Positions 1-8,300 of a stretch of DNA of 64,000 bases are shown here, piece by piece (positions within the stretch are counted from its first letter, which is position 1; the number at the start of each line of letters is the position of its first letter). The stretch is taken from assembly GCF_000934605.2 (NCBI RefSeq), contig NZ_CP010897.2:1860001-1924000 (forward strand). Reading direction: 5' to 3'. The position numbers and the translations under genes are program-made. The notes below the pieces were generated by a model. It was given only the letters and a program-made list of their open reading frames with translations, was not told the origin of the DNA and did not search any database. This DNA is from Pandoraea vervacti (GTDB taxonomy: Bacteria > Pseudomonadota > Gammaproteobacteria > Burkholderiales > Burkholderiaceae).

Positions 1-190
1 GGTTATGCAGCGCGATGGCAAACGCCACCAGCGTGACAGGAACACCGCGATCGTACGAGAAAGGATTGATGAACAGGCCAAACGTCTGGCGAGTCCCCAT
101 CGCGGCGCTGAGCACCAGGGCGCCGGCAAGAATGATCAGGGTGACGCGGCCTTGTAGCGAGGGTGACGGGGAAATCGGGGTTTGCGACAT
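1..190 (-). CDS. MFS transporter, N-terminal part (cut by window edge)
   Basis: The minus strand reads an ATG at 190 behind a good GGAGG ribosome site, and the frame stays open to the window edge. The first 63 residues contain one hydrophobic helix followed by a G-x-R-Q-T-F-G-L-F stretch. That stretch is characteristic of the first helix and loop of oxalate/formate-type (OFA) major facilitator transporters. The substrate cannot be told from this fragment. The gene lies in the same direction as, and downstream of, the LysR gene that starts at 1169. An overlapping frame starting near 209 is a shadow. Confidence 0.72.
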   Translation of the reverse strand, partial: MSQTPISPSPSLQGRVTLIILAGALVLSAAMGTRQTFGLFINPFSYDRGVPVTLVAFAIALHN

Positions 191-269
191 GATGATGAGT
201 CCTCCTCACCGAAGTCTCGCAACGAAATCCCCGTCTGGCAAAGGAGTTGTATGAGTTCGCAGGTGAATT

Positions 270-1169
270 TCATTCACCTTGGTGCGTGCCCGCCTGCTCG
301 ATCACCCAGTCCCGAAACGCCACGCACTCGGGGTGTGGCTCGATGTCCCGGGCGCTGATCAGCCAGTACGCGCCTTGCGATTGCGTGGTGACGTCGTGCG
401 CACGCACGAGGGCGCCTCTGGCGAGGTATTCGTCCACGAGCGGGCGGCGGCCTATGACGACGCCGAGTCCCGCGATGGCGGCTTCGAACGCCATCTGAAT
501 GCTGTCAAAGCTCAGCCCGCCTCGGGTATCGAAGTCGTCGATACCGGCGCCTTCGGCCCAGACCTGCCAGTCTTCGCTGGCGCTGCTCACGTGGATGCGG
601 GTCGTGCCCCGCAGGTCGAGGTTGCCGTCCCCGTCGGCGTGCATCGTCTGATAGGCCGGGCTGCATACGGGCACGAAGCGTTCGCCGAAGAGGCGGTGCC
701 AGGTGTCGCTCGCCACCGGTGCGCGCGACAGGCGGATCGCGAAGTCGAAGCCGTCGATCGGAAAGCCGACCTGGCGGCGCGAGGTATCGACCGTGATGTC
801 GACACCGGGCATGCGTCGGATGAACATGTCCAGGCGCGGCAGGAGCCAGCGTGAGGCGAGTGTGGGGGCGCAGGTGATGGCGATGGCGCGTGAGGCGTCG
901 GGTGTGGGCAGGCGGCGAGTCCCGGTGAGCAGCAGCGAGAATGCCTCGGTCACGTAGGCGAGGTAGTCCACGCCCTCGGGGGTGAGCGCGAGCCCGTGCG
1001 GCGAGCGTGTAAAGAGTGCGACGCCCAGCGTCTGCTCCAGCCCGACGATGCCGTGGCTCACGGCGCTCGGCGTGAGGTGCAACTCGGCGGCGGCGCGTTT
1101 GAAACTCTGGTGACGTCCCGCAGCTTCGAACAGTCGCAGGGCGGACAGCGGTGGCAGACGGGGCGGCAT
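270..1169 (-). CDS. LysR-family transcriptional regulator, GcvA-like
   Basis: A 299-residue DNA-binding regulator. The N-terminal winged helix-turn-helix spans roughly residues 8-66, with the LysR pattern A-A-x-E-L-H-L-T-P-S-A-V-S-H. It is followed by a periplasmic-binding-like effector domain of usual length. The open frame extends upstream to 1364, but the ATG at 1169 gives the standard LysR N-terminus (P-P-L-S-A-L-R-L-F-E-A-A) and leaves an intergenic region facing the LysE-type exporter at 1505. Divergent LysR/exporter pairs usually mean the regulator controls the exporter. A perfect 9-bp inverted repeat at 1374-1411 is a candidate operator. The effector is unknown. Confidence 0.9.
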   Translation of the reverse strand: MPPRLPPLSALRLFEAAGRHQSFKRAAAELHLTPSAVSHGIVGLEQTLGVALFTRSPHGLALTPEGVDYLAYVTEAFSLLLTGTRRLPTPDASRAIAITCAPTLASRWLLPRLDMFIRRMPGVDITVDTSRRQVGFPIDGFDFAIRLSRAPVASDTWHRLFGERFVPVCSPAYQTMHADGDGNLDLRGTTRIHVSSASEDWQVWAEGAGIDDFDTRGGLSFDSIQMAFEAAIAGLGVVIGRRPLVDEYLARGALVRAHDVTTQSQGAYWLISARDIEPHPECVAFRDWVIEQAGTHQGE

Positions 1170-1373
1170 CGGATGGGTGTCGGGCGTTCGGTGAGTGCGT
1201 GTCACGACGTGTCGGTGTCGCAGGACATCGGGGCACGCGCCTCGCGCGATCGCATCGATAGCGTCGTTCGGTTGTCGTCGATTCTCGCACGATGCTCCCG
1301 CTTGCGGGGATGACGCCACGGTCTGGCCGCCCCCATGGGCGACGAGCGAGCGCTTAACTGTCATGGTCGCAAG

Positions 1374-1411
1374 CCGGTACAGGCCCGTACGGATTCGGCG
1401 AACTGTACCGG
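1374..1411. promoter_or_regulatory. Candidate operator: CCGGTACAG-N20-CTGTACCGG
   Basis: A perfect 9-bp inverted repeat with a 20-bp spacer lies in the 335-bp gap between the divergent LysR and LysE-family genes. LysR regulators bind dyad sites in such gaps, so this is the best operator candidate seen. Binding is inferred, not shown. Confidence 0.5.
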
Positions 1412-1504
1412 GTGTCGCGGGTCCGGCGTGCCTATGCTGTGGCTCCGCGTCATTTTCAGGGTTTGCCGGTGGCAGCGCTGACGCGGCGTGACAATCTGAC
1501 GATC

Positions 1505-2104
1505 ATGACGACCGAACAATTGCTGGCCTTCTGTGCTTTCGCAGTCATCACATTGGTGACGCCGGGCCCGAACAACATGATGATCCTGACCTCCGGGCTG
1601 AACTACGGCTTCATGCGCACGCTGCCGCATCTGGCCGGCATTGCCTTTGGGTTTGCGCTGATGGTGTTTCTGACGGGGGCGGGGCTGCATACGGTGTTCG
1701 TCCGTTTCCCTGTGATCCATACCGTCCTGAAGTACGTGGGGGCGGCGTATCTGCTGTGGCTGGCGTGGCACCTGGCGCGCTCCGGCCCGATGGACGGTGA
1801 GCGCCGTAGGCGTGAGCGCCCGATGGGATTTATCGGTGCCGCGGCATTTCAGTGGGTCAACCCGAAAGCGTGGGTGATGGCGGTGGGCGCGATCAGCACC
1901 TATTTGCCCAACGCGTCCCATTTGCCGGACGTTGCGTTGCTCGCCGTCATTTATGGCGCGCTCGGCGCGCCGTGCATCGGCTTGTGGGCTGGCTTCGGTG
2001 TGGCCATGCGTCGCGTGCTGACCGATGCGCGCTCGGTGCGCATCTTCAATGGCGTCGCGGCGGCGCTGCTCGTGGCATCGCTTTACCCGATTCTCGTGGA
2101 GTGA
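1505..2104 (+). CDS. LysE/RhtB-family amino acid exporter
   Basis: A 199-residue inner-membrane protein of the size of LysE/RhtB exporters, with about six hydrophobic helices. The family motif T-P-G-P-N-N lies at about residues 19-24, and a W-V-N-P-K-A-W motif is seen in the middle. The family exports amino acids or related metabolites by proton exchange. The frame is open from 1412, but the ATG at 1505 places the N-terminus where the family begins (first helix directly followed by the TPGPNN motif). It is divergent from the LysR gene ending at 270, which probably regulates it. The substrate cannot be assigned. Confidence 0.88.
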   Translation: MTTEQLLAFCAFAVITLVTPGPNNMMILTSGLNYGFMRTLPHLAGIAFGFALMVFLTGAGLHTVFVRFPVIHTVLKYVGAAYLLWLAWHLARSGPMDGERRRRERPMGFIGAAAFQWVNPKAWVMAVGAISTYLPNASHLPDVALLAVIYGALGAPCIGLWAGFGVAMRRVLTDARSVRIFNGVAAALLVASLYPILVE

Positions 2105-2266
2105 ATGGCGGGCGTGATGCGAGGCTGTCCGGGGAAGCGGGCGCAGCGCAAAAGCGACGCATCCGGGAAATGCCGGGAAGGTGATTTCCATCGTTATACT
2201 GACGTTTCTTGCGTATTCCTTGCTGCCATCCCAGCGCTTCCTTCCCTTCCTCCGTGAGGTATCGCC

Positions 2267-3364
2267 ATGGCTTCGAAGCTCGTCAGAGCGCTCGCATCGC
2301 TTCCCAAAGTCTCCTGTCTTGTCGCTGCTGCAACGCTCGCTATCTCCCCGCTGTCGTCGCTTGCCTGCACGCGGGTGGTCTATCTCGGCGCCAACGATGA
2401 CGTCATCACCGCGCGCTCGATGGACTGGAAGCTCGACGTCGCGACGAATCTCTACGTATTGCCGCGAGGCATCGCACGTACCGGCGAAGCCGGGCCGAAC
2501 TCCATTCGCTGGACGGCGAAGTACGGCAGTGTCGTGGCGACCGGCTATGACGTGTCGACAACGGACGGCGTCAACGAGAAGGGGCTGTCTGCGCAACTGC
2601 TTTGGCTTGTGGAGTCGCAGTATCCGAAGTTCGACAAGGACGCGAAACCCGGGCTGACGATTGCCGCGTGGGCGCAATACGTGCTCGACAACTTTGCGAC
2701 GGTGAGCGAGGCAGTCGCCGCGCTGGAGAAGGTGCCGTTCACGATCGTAACGGACAATGTGCCGGGCGAGGACCGTCTCACGACGTTGCACCTGTCGATG
2801 TCGGACAAGTCGGGGGACAGCGCCATCGTCGAGTACATCAATGGCCGCCAGGTGATTCATCACGGCAGGCAATATCAGGTGATGACGAATTCGCCGACGT
2901 TCGACGAACAACTCGCGCTCAATGCGTACTGGAAACAGATCGGTGGCACGACGTTCCTGCCAGGGACGAACCGTGCGTCGGATCGTTTTGCGCGTGCTTC
3001 GTTCTACGTCAATGCCATTCCCAAGAGCGAGGATCCGGTGCAGGCGCTCGCGAGTGTGTTCAGCGTGATTCGCAATGCGTCGGTGCCCTACGGGATTACG
3101 ACGCCGGATCAGCCGAACATCTCGTCGACCCGCTGGCGTACGGTGGTCGACCACAAGCGAATGTTGTACTTCTTCGAGTCGGCGCTCACGCCCAACACAT
3201 TCTGGGTGGATCTGAAGAAAATCGATTTTTCCGCGGGTGCACCGGTCAAGCGGCTAGACCTCGGCAAGGATCAGCGCAATACGTTCAACGGTGAAGTGTC
3301 TGCCGAGTTCAAGGTCGCGCCGCCGTTTCCGTTTCTCGGGCTGAATACGAAAAGGGCGGGGTGA
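2267..3364 (+). CDS. Secreted linear-amide C-N hydrolase (choloylglycine hydrolase / penicillin V acylase family)
   Basis: A 365-residue Ntn hydrolase. The first 33 residues form an export signal ending in a small-residue site directly before Cys34, which would become the N-terminal nucleophile of the mature enzyme. Counting Cys34 as position 1, Arg is at 17 and Asp at 20, the spacing of catalytic residues in bile salt hydrolase and penicillin V acylase. The fold cleaves linear amides. Gram-negative members have been linked to acyl-homoserine lactone degradation as well as penicillin V. The exact substrate is not readable here. GAGGT precedes the ATG. It is a single gene with no obvious partner. 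Confidence 0.88.
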   Translation: MASKLVRALASLPKVSCLVAAATLAISPLSSLACTRVVYLGANDDVITARSMDWKLDVATNLYVLPRGIARTGEAGPNSIRWTAKYGSVVATGYDVSTTDGVNEKGLSAQLLWLVESQYPKFDKDAKPGLTIAAWAQYVLDNFATVSEAVAALEKVPFTIVTDNVPGEDRLTTLHLSMSDKSGDSAIVEYINGRQVIHHGRQYQVMTNSPTFDEQLALNAYWKQIGGTTFLPGTNRASDRFARASFYVNAIPKSEDPVQALASVFSVIRNASVPYGITTPDQPNISSTRWRTVVDHKRMLYFFESALTPNTFWVDLKKIDFSAGAPVKRLDLGKDQRNTFNGEVSAEFKVAPPFPFLGLNTKRAG

Positions 3365-3517
3365 GGGGCTGAGTTCGCCGGCGGTGCGCCCGCCCCGTTG
3401 CTTGCGTCGCATCGGTCGCCCTGCCGGCTTCGCCTGTGCTGCGCTCGCGCGGCCCGGTACAGGTAGCTCAGGCGAGGGCGGCGGCCCGCCGCGAGGTGTG
3501 AGCGTTGACCAGCGGCG

Positions 3518-4168
3518 TCACGCGGCGTCAGGCAGTGCGATGCCCAGCGCCTTTAACTGCTTTCGCAGCTCAGCGGGACTTCTGAAGTGAATGGCGGCCA
3601 GTCCTTCGCGACGGGCCGCGTCGACGTTACGAAGGCTATCGTCGATGAACGCGGTGGATTCCGGGCGCAGGTGGTAACGCGCGATGAGGCACCGGAAAAT
3701 GGCGGGATCGGGCTTGATCATGCGCTCCCGTCCCGAGACGACGATGCCTTCGAACCATCCGAGGAAAGGGAATCGTGCTTGCGCGATGGGGAAGGTCTCC
3801 GCGGACCAGTTTGTTAGCGCCAGCAGCCGGAAGTGGCGCTCGCGCAGTTGCGCCAGAATGTCGACGGTGCCCGAAATGTCTCCTGGAATCATCTCCGTCC
3901 AACGCTCGAAGTAGGCCCGGATGTTGGCCTCGTGATCGGGATGCCGAGCGATGGCTTCGTCAATCGCCGCTTTCCACGGGCGTCCGCGGTCTTGCTGCTC
4001 GTTCCACTCCGTGTGGCAGACTTCCGCAAGAAAGCGCTCCATCGCGGCCTCGTCCCCGCCGAAACACTTCCGATACAGATTTCGCGGGTCCCATTCGATC
4101 AGTACGTTGCCAAGATCGAAGACGACTGTGTCGATTTCCCGAGACATGGGGGAGGAGGACTGACGCAT
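3518..4168 (-). CDS. HAD-superfamily phosphatase (YihX-like)
   Basis: A 216-residue HAD hydrolase with all four motifs. The nucleophile Asp18 sits in V-F-D-L-G-N-V-L, motif II in L-T-N-W-S, the lysine in I-K-P-D-P-A-I-F, and the acidic motif IV in F-I-D-D-S. The D-L-G-N form of motif I and the helical cap between motifs I and II resemble YihX-type sugar phosphatases and 2-haloacid-dehalogenase-like HADs. The substrate is unknown. An alternative start is the Met at residue 8 (4147). Neither start has a strong ribosome site on the minus strand. It converges with the hydrolase gene before it and is divergent from the YkvA-like gene. Confidence 0.85.
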   Translation of the reverse strand: MRQSSSPMSREIDTVVFDLGNVLIEWDPRNLYRKCFGGDEAAMERFLAEVCHTEWNEQQDRGRPWKAAIDEAIARHPDHEANIRAYFERWTEMIPGDISGTVDILAQLRERHFRLLALTNWSAETFPIAQARFPFLGWFEGIVVSGRERMIKPDPAIFRCLIARYHLRPESTAFIDDSLRNVDAARREGLAAIHFRSPAELRKQLKALGIALPDAA

Positions 4169-4311
4169 GCTTCGTTTCGCGTGAATTGAGATGATTTGTC
4201 AGACTACGTGGTCTGCGGGAGCGAGGCAAGGGTATGGCGGCTCGACGGTTCGAGCCAATAAGGGACCTCCGGTAATTCAATGGGTGCCGGTTTCGCGCGG
4301 GGCGGGTCGAC

Positions 4312-4713
4312 ATGGAAAGTCGCATTCAGAGGATGCTCGGGAAGTTGAAGACATGGACGCGAACGATCAGACGCGACGCCCACGTGCTGTATCTGGCGGC
4401 CCGGGACGCCCGGGTGCCTTGGTACGCGAAGGCCCTGGCGCTGTTCGTGGCGGGATATGCGCTCTCGCCCATCGATCTGATTCCCGATTTCATTCCTGTC
4501 ATCGGACTGCTCGATGACGCGATACTGGTTCCGCTCGGCATCGTCATCGTCCTGAAACTGATCCCGCCGGACGTGCTCGCCGAGCTTCGCGCCACGGCCG
4601 CTGCGACGCAAAGACCCGTGAGTCGCGTGGCGGCGGTGGTCATTGCGATGGCGTGGGGCGTAGCCATTGTGGCTGGCGTTTGGTTCGTGTACCGGCGGTT
4701 CGCGTCGCAATGA
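4312..4713 (+). CDS. YkvA-family (DUF1232) membrane protein
   Basis: A 133-residue protein. The DUF1232 core (Y-A-L-S-P-I-D-L-I-P-D-F-I-P) lies at residues 49-62 and is followed by G-L-L-D-D. A second hydrophobic helix lies near residues 108-127, with a short basic tail. The family is widespread and its function is not established. It stands alone between the HAD gene and ssrA. The 190 bp after its stop contains short slippage repeats (an 8-bp unit twice at 4727-4742) and the ssrA terminator. Confidence 0.85.
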   Translation: MESRIQRMLGKLKTWTRTIRRDAHVLYLAARDARVPWYAKALALFVAGYALSPIDLIPDFIPVIGLLDDAILVPLGIVIVLKLIPPDVLAELRATAAATQRPVSRVAAVVIAMAWGVAIVAGVWFVYRRFASQ

Positions 4714-4836
4714 CGGTGGATGGTGGATGCGGGGATGCGGGGATGAGCAAGCGTGCCGTTCTCAGGTAACGCCGAGCGGCGTTTCTATGGCATCCGCGAG
4801 CGGCAAGTCGAGGCCCGGACGGTGGGCCCGGAAATG

Positions 4837-4860
4837 AAAAACGGGCCCGAAGGCCCGTAT
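4837..4860 (-). terminator. Rho-independent terminator of ssrA
   Basis: On the minus strand ACGGGCC-TTCG-GGCCCGT is followed directly by a run of T residues. It lies about 48 bases beyond the mature 3' end of tmRNA. Confidence 0.8.
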
Positions 4861-4907
4861 TTTCAAGCGATTTGACCGTCTTTCGTTGTCGTTGACGGTC
4901 AAGGAAT

Positions 4908-5279
4908 TGGTGGAGCCGGCGGGGATCGAACCCGCGTCCGCAAGTACTCCACGACCAGTTCTACATACTTAGTTCAGTCGTTTGATTTAACTGCTTTGTC
5001 GCGGACGAACACGCTACGCAGCAGCGATCCACTAAGTTTTCGACCCTGGCGTCATGGCGCTGCCAAAGCTTAACTGACGTATATGACCTCTGGCGGTATT
5101 GCTACCGGTCTTGCGACACTAGTCCGTCAGTGAACTAGGCAGAGGACGGCGGCCCTTAGGCTACCAGCTTGTAACGAGAGTCGTTAGCAGTTACTTAATT
5201 TCCCATTGATTAACGAGGTGACGGGTCCTCGGTATGCCCTGAATCGCTTTGCTACCCACGTCGAAACCATGTCGGCCCC
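4908..5279 (-). ncRNA. ssrA: tmRNA (transfer-messenger RNA)
   Basis: tmRNA rescues stalled ribosomes: it is charged with alanine, enters the A site with SmpB and encodes a degradation tag. The minus strand starts with GGGGCCGACATGG, the usual tmRNA 5' end. It ends with a T-arm GGTTCGATCC and CGGCTCC-ACCA, and the 7-bp acceptor stem GGGGCCG/CGGCTCC pairs fully with one G-U. Length is 372 bases. The tag frame starts at 5188, 92 bases from the 5' end, reads ANDSRYKLVA and stops with TAA at 5158-5156. Tags of this clade that I know usually end in ALAA, so this tag is unusual. The gene lies just downstream of the large DUF748 gene on the same strand. Confidence 0.95.
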
Positions 5280-5292
5280 TGTGGAACTTCGC

Positions 5293-5298
5293 ATTATG
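5293..5298 (-). promoter_or_regulatory. Possible ssrA -10 element
   Basis: CATAAT on the minus strand lies 13 bases before the mature tmRNA 5' end. I find no convincing -35 hexamer at 16-18 bp. The site is only about 12 bp past the stop codon of the upstream gene, so ssrA may also receive readthrough. Confidence 0.3.
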
Positions 5299-5309
5299 AC
5301 ACAAATGCC

Positions 5310-8300
5310 TCACTTGAGTGCGAAGTCCACCCGCGTGGTCGCCCCCTTGTCCTTGATGCCGTCCGCGTTGAGCTTCGGCGCCACAACGAACAGCCGGTCG
5401 GACGCAATCTTGCCGTCCAGCCATGACCGCACGCGCTGAGCACGCCGCTCGGCCAGCGCCCGCAAATCGTCCTCTCCGACCTTGACGTTCGTCTCCAGGA
5501 GCTTTTCCATCTCGTCGTCGGGCAGCGACTTGGTAAAGCCGATCATGTTGCGCGGCTTGGCAAAGTCCGCCGCCTTGTAGGCGGCCGTCAGGTATTTGCT
5601 GCGCTCCTCCGGCGTGACCGTGACGCTGTCCACGTCGACGCTCTCGCCCTTGCCGACCATCGCCTTGACCTTCTGGGCCTTGATGGCGCGTTCCACAGCA
5701 ACGCTGCGCAGGCCGTCGGTGTCTTTCGCCGGGTCGACCCGGCCCACGATATCAAGCTTGAGCGCCTCACGGTCGTTGAGCGCCTTGACCAGCGTTTCCA
5801 GACGTTTCTCGTCGGCCGGCGTCAGGCGTGCACTGCCAGGCGCGAATTCAACGTAGCCCAGCTCCTGATCGCCACCGCCAAACGCAGACGCCAGCAAGCT
5901 GAACGGCGCCGTCACGGCCTTGACGATGAGGTTCACGAAGGCCCGGAAGATCACGCCGCCGAGGCTGAACTGCGGATCGTCCAGGGAACCCGAAATCGGA
6001 ATGTCCACATCGATCTCGCCTCGCGAGTTCTTCAGCAACGACACCGCCAGGCGCACGGGAAGATTCGTCGCCGTCGGACTGTCGACATGATCGCCGAACG
6101 TCAACTGGTCGATGAAGATGTGGTTGTTCGCCGTGAGCTTCGCCTGATCGAGCAGATAGTGCACATCGACGGTGAGCTTGCCCTTTTCGATGGGGTAGCC
6201 CGCGTACTTCGTCGAGTACGGCGTGAGGTTGGTCAGCTCGATGCCGTCGGCTTTTGCCCCGAGATCCACGAACGCCATGGGTGCCAGCGGATTGATCTTG
6301 CCGTTGATGTTGATCGGCGCATTGCGATTGACCTTGCCTTGCAGCGCCACGTCGGCGGGCTCGGTCGTCGCGGTGCCGAACGCCCCGATACGCCCGCCGA
6401 TGTCCGTCAGGTTGGCGGTGTAGTTCGGCTTGACGAAGTTGTCCGTGAAGTTGATGTTCCCGCCTTGCAGCGTAATACGCCCGATGTGGACGTCCGCAGG
6501 CAGCGCCTTGCCAGTGCCGTAGCCTGGACCGCGCTCCACGGTCGTCTTGCCCGGCGACTGCTCCTTTTTCTCGACTTCGGTGGGCTGTCCGGCTTCTACC
6601 GCCGACGCGGCCGCATCGAGCGGTGGTTTCGCGGCAGACGCCGCATCCAGCGGAATGCCTTCGTTCGCACGCGTGAGCGAGCGTGGAGCCTGCTTGTTGC
6701 CGACGACGTCAGCCAGGTTCAACCGCCCGTTGGCATTGATGATCAGGCGCGCGTAGAAGCGCGAGAGCGCAACACTGCCCAATTGAACGTTCGGTTTGCC
6801 GCTGCCGATCGCCAGATTGATTTGCTGCACCGACAATGCATTCCAGCGCACGAAGTCGTCGGTCGTCACCTTGTCAAGCAAGCGCACGTTGCCAAGCGTA
6901 GCGTCCCCGCGATACGTTGCCTGCGTGGTCTCGCCCTTCATGGCAAACGTGGTGCGGCCGTTGCTCGAGAGCAGGGCGCTTGCGATGCTCGCGTTAAGTT
7001 CGTCGCTCATGTACGAGTCGAATGCCGCGAGATCGAGCTGTTGCGTCTTGACCTGAAGGTCGCCGGACAGCGGTTGCGGCGTGATGTTGCCGGTCGCGTT
7101 CAGTGAGCCCTTCTTGTTCAGTGTGCCGTCCACCTGCAGTTGCAACGGTTTGGTCATGTCCTGGGAAGCGTTCTGAACCTTGATGTTCAGCGGTGCGAAC
7201 CTGGCATTGATCGGACGTCCTTTGACTGCGCGGTCTTCGAATCCGACGCTGGCATTCTCGACGGCAACCTTGCCGACCTTCCACTGCCATCCGTCTGCGC
7301 CCGACGCACCCGACGCACCCGACGCCGCGCCCTTGGCCGACGAACGGCGTCCCCGCTCGGTGCCGACGCGCGCCTGGATTCCGCTACCGTTGCCATGGTT
7401 TGCGGACGTTTTGGGTTGACCGTTGCCGGTCAGGGCCAGCAGGTTGATCGTGCCGTCCTTGTCGCGCCGGGCCGCCAGATCGAGACCGGTGAGCGTGACT
7501 TCGTCGACGACCGCCTGCCGGGCGCCGAGATCGAAATGCGACAGTTTTGCCTGTGCCCTGGCCAGCTTGAGCGGTGCGTCGCTCTTGTTGCCCGTGTGCC
7601 ATTCGATCTTTTCGAGCGTGGCCGTAGCCGGTTCGATCTGAACGTTCGGCTGCTTGTCGGGTGCAAAGGCCGCGCTGAACTTCGCCTGCGCGCCGACCGT
7701 ACCGCTCTTCAGCTCGCCTGCAAGCGCTCCCTGCGCAAAGGGCAGCAGTGGGGCGAGTGCGATCGACTGCGCGTCGAGTTCTCCGGTGGCGTTGTGGGCG
7801 GGCAGACTGAACTGTCCGTGCGCCTTGAGCGAACCGCCGCTGTGAATGCCAAGCGACGCGTCGTAGGACGCCGGCTCCTTGCCGAGCGTCGAGAATTGTT
7901 TCACCGCGAGCTGAACGTTCTCCAGCGACACGCTGGCCGGTTTCGCGCCACGTTCGTCGGTGAAACGCAACTTGCTGTTCACAAGCGAGACTTCACCGAC
8001 CAGCAGGTCGAGCGGCGACGGCTGAGCCGCTGCGGCAGCCTTCGCCTGCGCCGCCTCGGCCGCCGAGGCCGGGGTAGCGGGGCGCGCGGTCTGCTCGGCA
8101 GCCACCTTCGGTGCGGACTTGGCCGCTTCGCTGGCCTTGGGCGATGCGGCGGCTTCGTCCACTGCTTTACCCACTGCCTTGAGGACCGGACGCTGCGGCA
8201 GCAACGCCCGCGTCACGTTGATGGAACCATCCTTCTCCAACGTGACGTGCTGGTCGAGTCCGTCGATGCGTACGCTATCGATGTGATAGACGTTGTTCAG

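Noticed and set aside
1361..3154. 597-codon minus-strand frame opposite LysE and the Ntn hydrolase
   Set aside because: Opposite strand of two clear genes; translation lacks any family signature.
4727..4742. ATGCGGGG repeated twice after the YkvA-like gene
   Set aside because: Only two copies; simple slippage, noted but too weak to class with the larger arrays.
7291..7330. 9-bp repeats inside the DUF748 gene
   Set aside because: They encode a Gly-Ala-Ser linker; ordinary low-complexity coding sequence.
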